A DNA stretch of 64,000 nucleotides from the NCBI GenBank assembly GCA_039814715.1, contig JBCCAR010000004.1:1-64000 (forward strand). Reading direction: 5' to 3'. Below the pieces are notes generated by a model. The model was not told where the DNA came from, made no database searches, and worked only from the letters and a program-made list of their open reading frames with translations. Positions 1 through 7,385 of this stretch are shown here, piece by piece (positions within the stretch are counted from its first letter, which is position 1; each line of letters begins with the position of its first letter). Source of the DNA: CAKZYD01 sp039814715. GTDB lineage: Bacteria; Pseudomonadota; Alphaproteobacteria; Sphingomonadales; CAKZYD01. Position numbers and translations under genes: made by a program.

Positions 1-180
1 ACAAGGCGTACAACGCACCCCGCGTCTTCCAGGGCGTCACCCGCAGGGCCAGCTTAGGTTTCCCGCTGGCTGCGTCGCAAGCATCTTATGATGCGATGGC
101 ATCATGGCGATGCATGCTCCTGACCAGCGAAAAACCTAAATCTGGTCAAATGGCTCTGATTAAGTGAAACGTGCTCTAAC

Positions 181-318
181 ATGCCAAAAATCCTAGCCGA
201 CGCGCCCGTGGCAGTGATCGCAATCGTTCAGTACATCAATAGGTTCCGTAATCCGCGTCGGAGGCACTCAGCCTTGAGATGGAAAAGCTCACTGGCATTC
301 GAAAGACAGGTCGCTTAG
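181..318 (+). pseudogene. IS3-type transposase, C-terminal remnant
   Basis: Reading from 181 to a TAG at 316-318 gives a 45-residue peptide. Its second half contains YINRFRNPRRRHSAL followed by FERQVA. This is the hallmark end of IS3-family OrfB (DDE) transposases, where the usual form is YIxxFYNxxRRHSALG..SPxxFE. Only the tail survives: the DDE catalytic core is absent and no terminal inverted repeats were recognised. The preceding 1-180 holds no gene I can support, only short ATGATGC/GCATCAT repeats. The fragment lies just beyond the 3' end of the catabolic operon, so it may mark an old insertion or recombination edge. Confidence 0.6.
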
Positions 319-380
319 GTGAGTAATCCGAGCGGCACAAACCCGCTGCAGGTCCAGACTTAAAGCAGTTGACTCCAACG

Positions 381-1991
381 CTAAAGCGCCTTCAAAGCCG
401 ACAAACTCACTTTGCCTGTGGGCGTTTTAGGCAAATCCTTTAAAAAGGTAATCTGCCGGGGATATTTGTAAGGCGCAATGGAAGCCTTGACATGGTTTTG
501 AATATGCCTAACCAAAGCGGCTTCATCCACTGGTTCTTTCTTGGGAACAACGAAGGCTTTTACCACTTGCCCGCGCGCTTCATCGGGTGCGCCAATGACA
601 GCGCATTGCGCGATTTGGGGATGGGTGAGCAAAGCTTGTTCCACTTCAGGTGCGGCGATGTTGTAACCAGATGACACTATCATTGAGTCGCTGCGGGCTT
701 GGTACCAATAATAGCCATCCTCATCACGGGCGAAGCGATCACCGGTAACGTTCCAACCACCTTCTACGTATTTGGCCTGACGATCGTCGTTGAGATAGCG
801 GCAGCCAATCGGGCCCTTAATGGCCAGACGGCCTTCACCGGCACCCACGATGATTTCACCGTCATCGTTAAGGAGAGCCGCACTAAAGCCGGGGACGGGT
901 TTACCCGTAGAGCCAGGACGAATATCCTCCCCGCGCGAGGCTATGAAGATATGGATCATCTCCGTTGCACCAATGCCATTGATCATCTTGATGCCAGTCG
1001 CGCTTTCCCAATCCTCAAACGTCTTTTTTGGCAAATGCTCCCCCGCCGATACGGCCTCGCGCATTGAGGAGAGGTCTTCCTTGCTGCAAGACGACAGAAG
1101 CGCGCGGTAAGCCGTGGGTGATGTCAGCACGATGGTTGCGTGTTCGGCCTTGATCGCATCGGCCAAATCTCCAGGCGTTGAGGCCAGGGGAAAGACGGTC
1201 GTGGCCCGGGCATGGAACGGAAAAGCCAGCAAGGCTCCAAGCCCAAAAGTAAAAGCGAGCGGCGGCGTACCGATGAAAATGTCATCCCGGGCAGGCTGCA
1301 GGATATGGCGGCTGAATGTATCGCACATGGCCATCACGTCGCGGTGAAAGTGCATGCATGCTTTAGGCTCGCCGGTCGTACCCGACGTGAAAGCGAGCAA
1401 GCAGACATCATTCTGCGCCGTGTGTACGGTGTCAAAGTCGTCTGGTTGCCTGCTCGCAAGCAAGTCGAGCGCGCCGCCGGTTCCAAAACTCAGTGTCTCA
1501 AAGGGGCGGCCCAATTTTTCAGCTATGCCCTCAGCTTCTTCCATCAGCATCGCATCACAAAGGCCTAAATGGATGCTGCCTTTGCTCGCCACTTGCGCCA
1601 GTTCTTTCGCGCGCAGCAGAGGCATCGTCGTTACCGCGACCAGGCCCGCCTTCATCACTGCAAACCAAGCCGCAGCCAGGCGAGCGGAGTTGCCCCCTCG
1701 CAGCAGAACGCGATTGCCAGGCACCAGGCCGCACTCGCGCGTCAGCACATGTGCATATTGGTTTGCTAGCGCGTTGATCTGGACGTAGGTATAGCGTCCA
1801 CTCGCGTCGATGATCGCTGTTTTCTCGCCAAAGCCTTCAGCAATTGCATCTTCCAGCAGCGAGGTTGCGCAGTTCAGCTGCGCTGGGTAGCGCAGCTCGG
1901 GCAAATCGAAGATCAGCTCCGGCCAAGCCTCCTGTGGCGGTAGGTTGTCTGCGCAGAAGGTGTCCACATGGGCGGATTTAGGCGTCCCCAT
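381..1991 (-). CDS. Benzoate/anthranilate-CoA ligase-like AMP-forming ligase
   Basis: This 536-residue member of the adenylate-forming (ANL) family is expected to activate an aromatic acid to its CoA thioester using ATP. The AMP-binding P-loop TSGTTGEPK is at residues 202-210. The adenylation core contains the GIGATEM motif. The C-terminal PKTPTGK ends in the catalytic lysine, about Lys527. The N-terminal stretch LPPQEAWPELIFDLPELRYP resembles 2-aminobenzoate-CoA ligases. It is the last gene of the minus-strand car operon, 9 bp after the ferredoxin. That position fits anthranilate, the aromatic product of carbazole cleavage, as its substrate. Family assignment is firm; anthranilate specificity is inference, and benzoate or hydroxybenzoate remain possible. 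No 2-aminobenzoyl-CoA monooxygenase is visible in the window. Confidence 0.8.
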   Translation of the reverse strand: MGTPKSAHVDTFCADNLPPQEAWPELIFDLPELRYPAQLNCATSLLEDAIAEGFGEKTAIIDASGRYTYVQINALANQYAHVLTRECGLVPGNRVLLRGGNSARLAAAWFAVMKAGLVAVTTMPLLRAKELAQVASKGSIHLGLCDAMLMEEAEGIAEKLGRPFETLSFGTGGALDLLASRQPDDFDTVHTAQNDVCLLAFTSGTTGEPKACMHFHRDVMAMCDTFSRHILQPARDDIFIGTPPLAFTFGLGALLAFPFHARATTVFPLASTPGDLADAIKAEHATIVLTSPTAYRALLSSCSKEDLSSMREAVSAGEHLPKKTFEDWESATGIKMINGIGATEMIHIFIASRGEDIRPGSTGKPVPGFSAALLNDDGEIIVGAGEGRLAIKGPIGCRYLNDDRQAKYVEGGWNVTGDRFARDEDGYYWYQARSDSMIVSSGYNIAAPEVEQALLTHPQIAQCAVIGAPDEARGQVVKAFVVPKKEPVDEAALVRHIQNHVKASIAPYKYPRQITFLKDLPKTPTGKVSLSALKAL

Positions 1992-2000
1992 TGCCGAGGC

Positions 2001-2327
2001 TTACTGTGCCTGCTCGGCGGGGACGTGCACGACAAGACCATCCATGGAAGCGCCTAACGGAACCTGGCAGGACAGACGCGAACTGTCTTTGCGCGCGTGG
2101 GCCATCTCCAGCATTTCTGCTTCCAGCTCGTCTTGCTCTGGCAGTTTATCCGCCCAAGGTGCCTCCACATAGCAATGGCAGCTGGCACACGCACAGGCGC
2201 CGCCGCAGCGCGCTTCAATCTGCTCAATGCCGCTCTTCACAGCCACTTCCATCAAGGACATGCCAGGCTTTAGCTCGGCTTTGGTTTCGCTGCCATCAGG
2301 CAGCACGAAGGTTATCTCGGCCATCAT
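2001..2327 (-). CDS. carAc: Adrenodoxin-type [2Fe-2S] ferredoxin of carbazole dioxygenase
   Basis: This 108-residue soluble ferredoxin should pass electrons from a reductase to the CarAa terminal oxygenase. The [2Fe-2S] ligands are visible as Cys41, Cys47 and Cys50 (CGGACACASC) and Cys87 (LSCQ). That is the adrenodoxin/putidaredoxin spacing, not a Rieske-type centre. In Pseudomonas resinovorans CA10 CarAc is Rieske-type. In the sphingomonad KA1-type (class II) systems it is putidaredoxin-like, as here. The ATG directly follows the carC stop codon, and its GGAGGTGC ribosome site lies inside the carC 3' end, so translation is probably coupled. No ferredoxin reductase (CarAd) gene follows, so reductase supply must be in trans. 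Confidence 0.85.
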   Translation of the reverse strand: MMAEITFVLPDGSETKAELKPGMSLMEVAVKSGIEQIEARCGGACACASCHCYVEAPWADKLPEQDELEAEMLEMAHARKDSSRLSCQVPLGASMDGLVVHVPAEQAQ

Positions 2328-3152
2328 TCAATGCACCTCCATTGTGCTAAAGTGGCGCGTGATGGCGGCAAAATCATCGGCGTGTTCAATCATCGCCCAA
2401 TGCCCACAATGTGGGACGATATGGCCCCAGCTGTTTTCAATCAACTCAAGGAATTTGTACGCATTTTCAATGGGTACGACGAGGTCCTCTTTGCCGTTCA
2501 CCACTAGGGTCGGTACTTTGCATTTCACAATATAGCCTTCCTCATAGGCGAGGCCCCCAGCCTCTTTTATCCAGCCCATGGTCGCAGCATAAGCGCGCTT
2601 GGTATCCGGGTCATTCGCCAACTCGTAGCGGCGTTTGATCATATCTGGGTCTTTCACATATTTTGGCCCGGTAAGCGCATCCACCAACAGCTCCATACCT
2701 TCGAGTGTGAAGTCATAATTCACAATTGGAAGCATAGCAGGCGTGATGGCCGCGTTCAGGCCAGCGCTTCCCATCAGGATTTGACGCTCAACCATGTCTG
2801 GCGCTTCAATGCTCACACCCAGCGCAGTACACCCGCCCATGGAGTTACCAACAAGCATTGGCCTTTTGATTTCAAGGGCTTTTAGAAAGCCGATCATATG
2901 CTGCGTGCGTGCAGCTTGAGAATATATGAAATCGCCACCAGGTTTGTCGGTCCTGCCAAAGCCGAGCATATCGACAGCGATGACGTGATAATCATCTTCC
3001 AAACGCGGGATCACGCCATCCCAGTTGCCGATTGAGTCAGCGCCAGCACCGCCGCCATGGATGAGCACGATGGTTTGATCCCCATTTCCGGCTTCCAGAT
3101 AGTGCGTTTTGATGCCATCGACGTCGATAAAGTTGTCAGAAGTATATGCCAT
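2328..3152 (-). CDS. carC: Meta-cleavage compound hydrolase (HOADA hydrolase)
   Basis: This 274-residue alpha/beta hydrolase closely resembles CarC. CarC splits 2-hydroxy-6-oxo-6-(2'-aminophenyl)hexa-2,4-dienoate into anthranilate and 2-hydroxypenta-2,4-dienoate. The oxyanion-hole motif HGGGAGADS is at residues 32-40. The nucleophile Ser104 is in GNSMGG, the acid is Asp223 (GKEDLVVP) and the base is His251 (CGHW). The start at 3152 was chosen over an upstream in-frame codon at 3254. It follows a purine-rich GAGGGGG ribosome site, clears the upstream carBb stop and matches family length. It sits between carBb (46-bp gap) and carAc. The BphD/CumD type of meta-hydrolase is the alternative, but the operon context favours carbazole. 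Confidence 0.88.
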   Translation of the reverse strand: MAYTSDNFIDVDGIKTHYLEAGNGDQTIVLIHGGGAGADSIGNWDGVIPRLEDDYHVIAVDMLGFGRTDKPGGDFIYSQAARTQHMIGFLKALEIKRPMLVGNSMGGCTALGVSIEAPDMVERQILMGSAGLNAAITPAMLPIVNYDFTLEGMELLVDALTGPKYVKDPDMIKRRYELANDPDTKRAYAATMGWIKEAGGLAYEEGYIVKCKVPTLVVNGKEDLVVPIENAYKFLELIENSWGHIVPHCGHWAMIEHADDFAAITRHFSTMEVH

Positions 3153-3198
3153 AGATGGGCCCCCTCGCCCTTCCCGTTTTTTCGTGTGTTTTGATTGG

Positions 3199-4011
3199 TT
3201 AGCGGGTGAAGGCCATGCCGCCCATGCCTGTGAGCCAATGCGGCATCGCTTCATAATATATGACCTCTGGGTCGAGTGCGTCAGCTGTCGCCGCCGCCAT
3301 CAGCCAGTTGCATGTTTCTAAGCCGCCATTGCCTAGCTTGCCGAGTATCTCTTCGGTTGACATAGCCGCAATGGTCTCTAGCTCCCGCGCTTTAAACAGC
3401 TCCAGGATTGCTTTGTCGGCTTCGGCATCCACCTCACCATGACGTTCAATGTTAATCCAATGGCTCAGTCCGCCCGTGCCGACCACAACAACGCGCATGT
3501 CATCAGGCAGGTCGTGTGTGATGCAGTCCTTTAGCGCCGTTCCAAAGCCAAAGCAGCGCTGCGCCGTTGGCGGCGGATCCATATTAATATTCACTAAGAT
3601 AGGGACCAGCGGAATATCAGCTTCGCCGCCATTGATATACATCATCGGCACCATGATGCCGTGATCCGGGTTGAGTTCTTCCATCATCGCAGGATCGAAG
3701 CCGGACGCATAGGCGCGCTTGCACAGGCTATGGCCCGCAGCGCGGTGCCCTTTGATCGGATTGCGCGGGATGTCCATATCGCCCAGCGGCGTATAGCTAT
3801 CGGCAATGCCCACGGTGAACGGCGGCTGTAGTTTTAGGTTAATATTAAACAGGTGATCTGAACTGATGAGATACACCACATCTGGCTCTAAGGCGCGAAT
3901 GCGGGCCCCGATATCATCGAGCCCTTTGACGATGCGCTGTGCCGCTTCATCCCCTTCAGGCGAGCCCATCAAAATGTGAGATGTGGCGAAAGCGCCAACG
4001 ACCTTACCCAT
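3199..4011 (-). CDS. carBb: 2'-Aminobiphenyl-2,3-diol 1,2-dioxygenase, catalytic subunit
   Basis: This 270-residue class III (LigB-type) extradiol dioxygenase is predicted to open the dihydroxylated ring of 2'-aminobiphenyl-2,3-diol. Candidate Fe(II) ligands are His12 (TSHILM), His53 (SSDHLFNINL) and Glu254 (YYEAM). The conserved catalytic histidine is His184 (GGLSHW). The segments NPDHGIMVP and VGIADSYTPLGDMDIPR match my recollection of CA10 CarBb very closely, as does the ending GMGGMAF. It overlaps the small subunit CarBa by 8 nt, as expected for a tightly coupled heterotetramer. LigB (protocatechuate 4,5-dioxygenase) is a more distant alternative. Confidence 0.88.
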   Translation of the reverse strand: MGKVVGAFATSHILMGSPEGDEAAQRIVKGLDDIGARIRALEPDVVYLISSDHLFNINLKLQPPFTVGIADSYTPLGDMDIPRNPIKGHRAAGHSLCKRAYASGFDPAMMEELNPDHGIMVPMMYINGGEADIPLVPILVNINMDPPPTAQRCFGFGTALKDCITHDLPDDMRVVVVGTGGLSHWINIERHGEVDAEADKAILELFKARELETIAAMSTEEILGKLGNGGLETCNWLMAAATADALDPEVIYYEAMPHWLTGMGGMAFTR

Positions 4012-4288
4012 GAGCTGAGCCTCCTGACGGCAGATACGCTTTAACAGAAATATGGTCCGCCGCTGCGGGATCGCTGGCCAGGAACAAATGCATCATCAAA
4101 ATGGGATGCACCCCCACACTTGCCAGAGCGTCCTGTTTGCAAGTGTCGACAGCATCACGCTGGCGTTGCGACAGCTCGTAGCGGTCATAAAGCGCAGCCC
4201 GGTCTTCCTGAAACAGCGCCATCATATCTGGCTTGGCGAACAAGTCCTGCACCATTCGGTTTACCCGGTAAGTATCTTGAGCAGCCAT
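4004..4288 (-). CDS. carBa: 2'-Aminobiphenyl-2,3-diol 1,2-dioxygenase, small subunit
   Basis: This 94-residue LigA-superfamily subunit caps the active site of class III extradiol dioxygenases and has no iron of its own. The family signature is visible as YELSQRQRDAV, then a short acidic/alanine run, then GVHPILMMHLF. The ATG at 4288 was chosen over the longer reading from 4351. It lies 5 bp after the carAa stop, and the upstream AAGGCGGAC inside carAa can serve as ribosome site. Length fits CarBa (about 90 residues). Its stop lies within the first codons of carBb, so the two subunits are translationally coupled. Confidence 0.85.
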   Translation of the reverse strand: MAAQDTYRVNRMVQDLFAKPDMMALFQEDRAALYDRYELSQRQRDAVDTCKQDALASVGVHPILMMHLFLASDPAAADHISVKAYLPSGGSAHG

Positions 4289-4293
4289 GGCGG

Positions 4294-5445
4294 TTAGAGG
4301 TCCGCCTTGGATTGGATGCCGCGATTGTGCTTGCTGGCCATGCGCCGCCATTCGATGATGGCCTTGTCTGGTTCGAACAAGATTTCATCAGTCCAGCCAC
4401 GCTCATCTTCATAGAACGGCTGCTGGGAGACTCGCGCTAGAATGTCATCGTCATTAAATCCATTAAGCGCCATTTTCTTCCAAGTGAGGTCCACATCCTT
4501 TTTGAACGCTTTGCCCTCGTCCTCAGTTTCACAAAGCTTCCCGAGAGTTTGGAAGTAGATGTGGTTATCTGCATCAATGGGTACATACCATTCATACTGG
4601 GTCATACCGGGCGTTGGCCAGGGATCTACTCGAAGGACACCGGGCAACCAAATAGAGATATCGTGGGCTACATGTTTGGTGCCCATGTGTCCCTGAATGG
4701 CGCTTTCACCCTCGATCTTCCCATCGAAGACGGGCACAGAGTGCGCGCCAAGCAAATCATAGACGCCTTTGGGCTTGTTATCTTCAATCTCCGAGCGCGT
4801 GAGCTGCTCAGGGTCACCTGGTGAAAAACCAAGCGGCAAGACAATGTCATTGCCTTTGACTAACACAGAGTCCTTATGAATAAACACATGGGAGGCATCA
4901 AAGCCATTTTCCGCGCCGATGCGCCAGTTGGAAGCAATGTTGCGATACTGGCCATGGATCACGCGCTTCTCATCCAAGAAACCTGGCGGCACATCTTCAC
5001 TCAACGGCGGCGCGTCGACATCTCCGACAAAGACGAAGACGATGTCTTTCGCTTCTTCAACTGGATAGACCTTAAGGGAATGGCGTCCAATCTGGACGCT
5101 GTCGGGGTTGGTCAAGATATCAACAAGCAAGCCCGTATCCCAGCGATAGGTCCAGCCATGATACCAGCATGAGATGGTGTTCTTTGAATGGCACTCGACT
5201 TTGTCAGACAGCGTTACGCCGCGGTGCAGGCATCGATCTTTTATCGCGTAGAGCTTGCCATCAATCCGGTTGATCAGGATTTTTTCGCCAAGCAGCTTAA
5301 CCGGCTTTGGCTCACCTTCTTTAATCTCGTCACCGAAGACCACCGGGTACCAGTGGTTCCTAAAGCCCATCTTGGCATCCACATAGGGCGCCCAACCCTT
5401 CACTTTATTGAGCACGTCATCTGATACAAACCCTGACTGTCCCAT
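4294..5445 (-). CDS. carAa: Carbazole 1,9a-dioxygenase terminal oxygenase
   Basis: This 383-residue Rieske non-heme iron oxygenase is predicted to dioxygenate carbazole at the angular 1,9a positions, giving 2'-aminobiphenyl-2,3-diol after spontaneous ring opening. Rieske ligands are Cys72, His74, Cys93 and His96. The mononuclear iron site shows Asp183-x2-His186-x3-His190 with an Asp among residues 332-334. This matches CA10 CarAa (His183, His187, Asp333) with a shift of about three residues. WAPYVDAKMGFRNHWYP and the ending HNRGIQ are near-identical to the CarAa lineage. It has no beta subunit, as expected for an alpha3 CarAa. The start at 5445 has an AAAGGAGG ribosome site. It is first in the operon, with a palindromic operator 52 bp upstream and a divergent GntR gene. 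Confidence 0.92.
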   Translation of the reverse strand: MGQSGFVSDDVLNKVKGWAPYVDAKMGFRNHWYPVVFGDEIKEGEPKPVKLLGEKILINRIDGKLYAIKDRCLHRGVTLSDKVECHSKNTISCWYHGWTYRWDTGLLVDILTNPDSVQIGRHSLKVYPVEEAKDIVFVFVGDVDAPPLSEDVPPGFLDEKRVIHGQYRNIASNWRIGAENGFDASHVFIHKDSVLVKGNDIVLPLGFSPGDPEQLTRSEIEDNKPKGVYDLLGAHSVPVFDGKIEGESAIQGHMGTKHVAHDISIWLPGVLRVDPWPTPGMTQYEWYVPIDADNHIYFQTLGKLCETEDEGKAFKKDVDLTWKKMALNGFNDDDILARVSQQPFYEDERGWTDEILFEPDKAIIEWRRMASKHNRGIQSKADL

Positions 5446-5497
5446 GTCGCAGATCCCTCCTTTGCGATTGCTATTCACGCTCAGCATCACTTAAATT

Positions 5498-5514
5498 ATT
5501 GCTGGACAATTTTT
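5498..5514. promoter_or_regulatory. Palindromic operator in the carAa/GntR divergent promoter
   Basis: The 17-mer ATTGCTGGACAATTTTT occurs here and again at 7322-7338, with ATTG-N5-CAAT dyad symmetry. It lies 52 bp from the carAa start codon and 62 bp from the GntR start. A second, weaker dyad (ATTGTAAACAAT, 5525-5536) follows. The TTGTCCAGCAA core is reminiscent of the TNGTNNNACNA sites of FadR-type GntR proteins. Binding by the adjacent GntR regulator is inferred. Confidence 0.6.
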
Positions 5515-5576
5515 CAACTACAAAATTGTAAACAATAATATTTGCATTGGTCAAGAAAAGTTTTATACTAGGTGCA

Positions 5577-6257
5577 ATGACAGCAACGACACATGTTCTT
5601 CGCCAATCCAAAATGAACGCGGACGCCATGGTGCAAGCCATCAAGACCGCCGTTCTCAATGGTGAGTTTGTGCCGGGCCAGCGCCTGGTCGAAATGGATT
5701 TAATGGCACAGTTTGATGCTGGACGCGGCGCAGTGCGCGAGGCGCTAAAGCGCCTGGCGGAGACGGGACTGGTAGTCATTGAGCCAAATAGAGGTGCACG
5801 GGTGCGCCGCTCCAGCCGCCGCGAGCTCATTGACACCTTCGATATACGCGCCGCCCTGGAAGGGCTATGCGCACGGCGGGCGGCTGAAAACGTAGCAGCC
5901 TTGGGATTGCAGGAAAGGGTTGAAGCAGCGCTTCAGCAAGAGCAGATACAGCCTCTGGATTCCCATGCTGCAATCAAGATGAACAATAACGAAAGTGTTC
6001 ACGCCTTCATTGTTGCGTTATCGGGAAATCAGCTGATGCCATCAACGTTGGCCAACCTAATGATGCCGGAGCTACGCGCAGTATTCTTTCAGGGCCATAG
6101 CGAAAACGTCTGGAAGCAGTCCCGCCAAGATCATATCAACCTTCTTAATGCTATCCTAGCTGGAGAAGGTGATGAAGCCGAAGCCATCATGCGCACGCAT
6201 GTGGGGCGCACTGCGCAGTTGATTGACAGTCTGCCGCCGCACTTTCTGATAGACTGA
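5577..6257 (+). CDS. GntR/FCD-family regulator, probable car operon repressor
   Basis: This 226-residue regulator has a winged helix-turn-helix at about residues 20-80 (PGQRLVEMDLMAQF, then GAVREALKRLAETGLV). An all-helical FCD ligand-binding domain follows. FCD histidines appear in VHAFIVAL, QDHINLL and MRTHVG. The ATG at 5577 is preferred to an upstream in-frame TTG at 5547, which lies in AT-rich promoter DNA. It is divergent from carAa, sharing a 131-bp promoter with the palindromic operator. In sphingomonad KA1-type clusters a GntR repressor (CarR) occupies the equivalent place, so a CarR role responding to a pathway metabolite is likely but inferred. A small hairpin (6287-6304) follows the gene. 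Confidence 0.8.
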   Translation: MTATTHVLRQSKMNADAMVQAIKTAVLNGEFVPGQRLVEMDLMAQFDAGRGAVREALKRLAETGLVVIEPNRGARVRRSSRRELIDTFDIRAALEGLCARRAAENVAALGLQERVEAALQQEQIQPLDSHAAIKMNNNESVHAFIVALSGNQLMPSTLANLMMPELRAVFFQGHSENVWKQSRQDHINLLNAILAGEGDEAEAIMRTHVGRTAQLIDSLPPHFLID

Positions 6258-6509
6258 GCATAAGGCACGCTTGCTCAGACGTGCACGACACCAATCGAGG
6301 TGTCTATAGGCTGCAATGTTTTGGTGTTTATCAAATGCTAGCCAGGGAAAGCGCCGTATTGTCCGCAGCCGCGAAGATATGAGCGTGAATGGAGCACTCG
6401 ATACGAGAAAACACACCGGTCATTCTGTTTTCGTTTAAGAGCGCTGCACCTTGATCCCTCGCGCCACTTCAGCTTATCAAAGGACAAGGTATTTAGGTAA
6501 GGAACGCAG

Positions 6510-7265
6510 GTGGCCAAGGCGGACGAGACAGATAAACCTATAACACAGCTGAATACCTTGGTGCGTAGCAAGGCACCCCAGCGCACCGTTTCGTCGGTTT
6601 TGGCGACTGCGATCCGGCAGAAGATTATGTCGGGCGCGCTAGCCCCTGGGGCGCGCATCATTGAGTCTGAACTTGCTAAAACCTATGGCACGAGCCGAAG
6701 CACGGTGAGAGAAGCGCTGCGCGAACTTATCGCAGAAGATCTGGTAGACGTTGCAAAGCACAAAAGTCCCACGGTGAAGTATCTTGACCGGGCCAAGGTC
6801 TATGAAATCTTATCTGTGAGAGCCGTTTTGGAAGGCTACGCCGCTGGTCTTGCAGCCTCCAATGATCAGCGCAGCGCCCAGCACAAAGACTGGTTGGAAG
6901 AACAACTGGCATTCTGGCAGGCGCCCAACCACTTCCAAGACTATGACGCTTTTGTTGAAGCAAACGACACACTGCACGCCGGCATTCGCCGTATGTCCTC
7001 GAACGCCACACTGCAAAAGCAGATTTCGATGTTGACGATCCCAGGATACCAGAAAACGATCGCGCCCGTCCCAAACGTATCCGATATTAGAGTCTCAGCA
7101 AAGCAGCACTGCGAGCTTCTCACAGCCATTCTCAATGGGGACCCAAGGCGCGCAGAGACTTTAATGCGCAAGCACGTGGAGACGTCGCGCAACCGTGTGG
7201 ACACAACTTTCAGCGACGATAAAGTTGACCATCGGGCACAGGCCCTTTCTTCCATAGACATCTAA
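6510..7265 (+). CDS. Second GntR/FCD-family transcriptional regulator
   Basis: This 251-residue protein has a short polar N-terminus and a winged helix at about residues 30-90 (APGARIIESELAKTYGTSRSTVREALREL). The FCD domain has histidines in ANDTLHAGI, AKQHCELL and MRKHVE. The start is a GTG at 6510 with a GGAACG ribosome site. It stands between the first GntR gene and the reductive-dehalogenase-like gene, whose promoter starts just after it. It is clearly a paralogue class rather than a duplicate: identity with the first regulator is low outside the DNA-binding core. It could control the downstream gene or share the ATTGCTGGACAAT operator; neither is shown. The 250 bp upstream (6258-6509) hold no gene I can support. 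Confidence 0.78.
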   Translation: MAKADETDKPITQLNTLVRSKAPQRTVSSVLATAIRQKIMSGALAPGARIIESELAKTYGTSRSTVREALRELIAEDLVDVAKHKSPTVKYLDRAKVYEILSVRAVLEGYAAGLAASNDQRSAQHKDWLEEQLAFWQAPNHFQDYDAFVEANDTLHAGIRRMSSNATLQKQISMLTIPGYQKTIAPVPNVSDIRVSAKQHCELLTAILNGDPRRAETLMRKHVETSRNRVDTTFSDDKVDHRAQALSSIDI

Positions 7266-7318
7266 ACTCACGCTAGGCCCCAGAACCGCATTTTCCCTTC
7301 AAACCTGCCTTATCCAGT

Positions 7319-7338
7319 AAAATTGCTGGACAATTTTT
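7319..7338. promoter_or_regulatory. Second copy of the car operator, before the RdhA-like gene
   Basis: AAAATTG-CTGGA-CAATTTT forms a perfect 7-bp inverted repeat. It contains the same 17-mer (7322-7338) as the carAa promoter at 5498-5514. It lies 47 bp upstream of the chosen start codon at 7386, almost the same offset as at carAa. This implies shared regulation by one of the two GntR proteins between the sites. Confidence 0.6.
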
Positions 7339-7385
7339 GTCTATCATTATATCGAAGAGCTCCAAGCGGAAAGTCGGAGTCTTCC

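Noticed and set aside
2001..2327. Considered whether the ferredoxin is Rieske-type as in Pseudomonas CarAc.
   Set aside because: There is no CxH...CxxH motif; the four cysteines have adrenodoxin spacing.
6287..6304. GACACC-AATCGA-GGTGTC hairpin after the first GntR gene, considered as a terminator.
   Set aside because: Only six base pairs and no following T-run.
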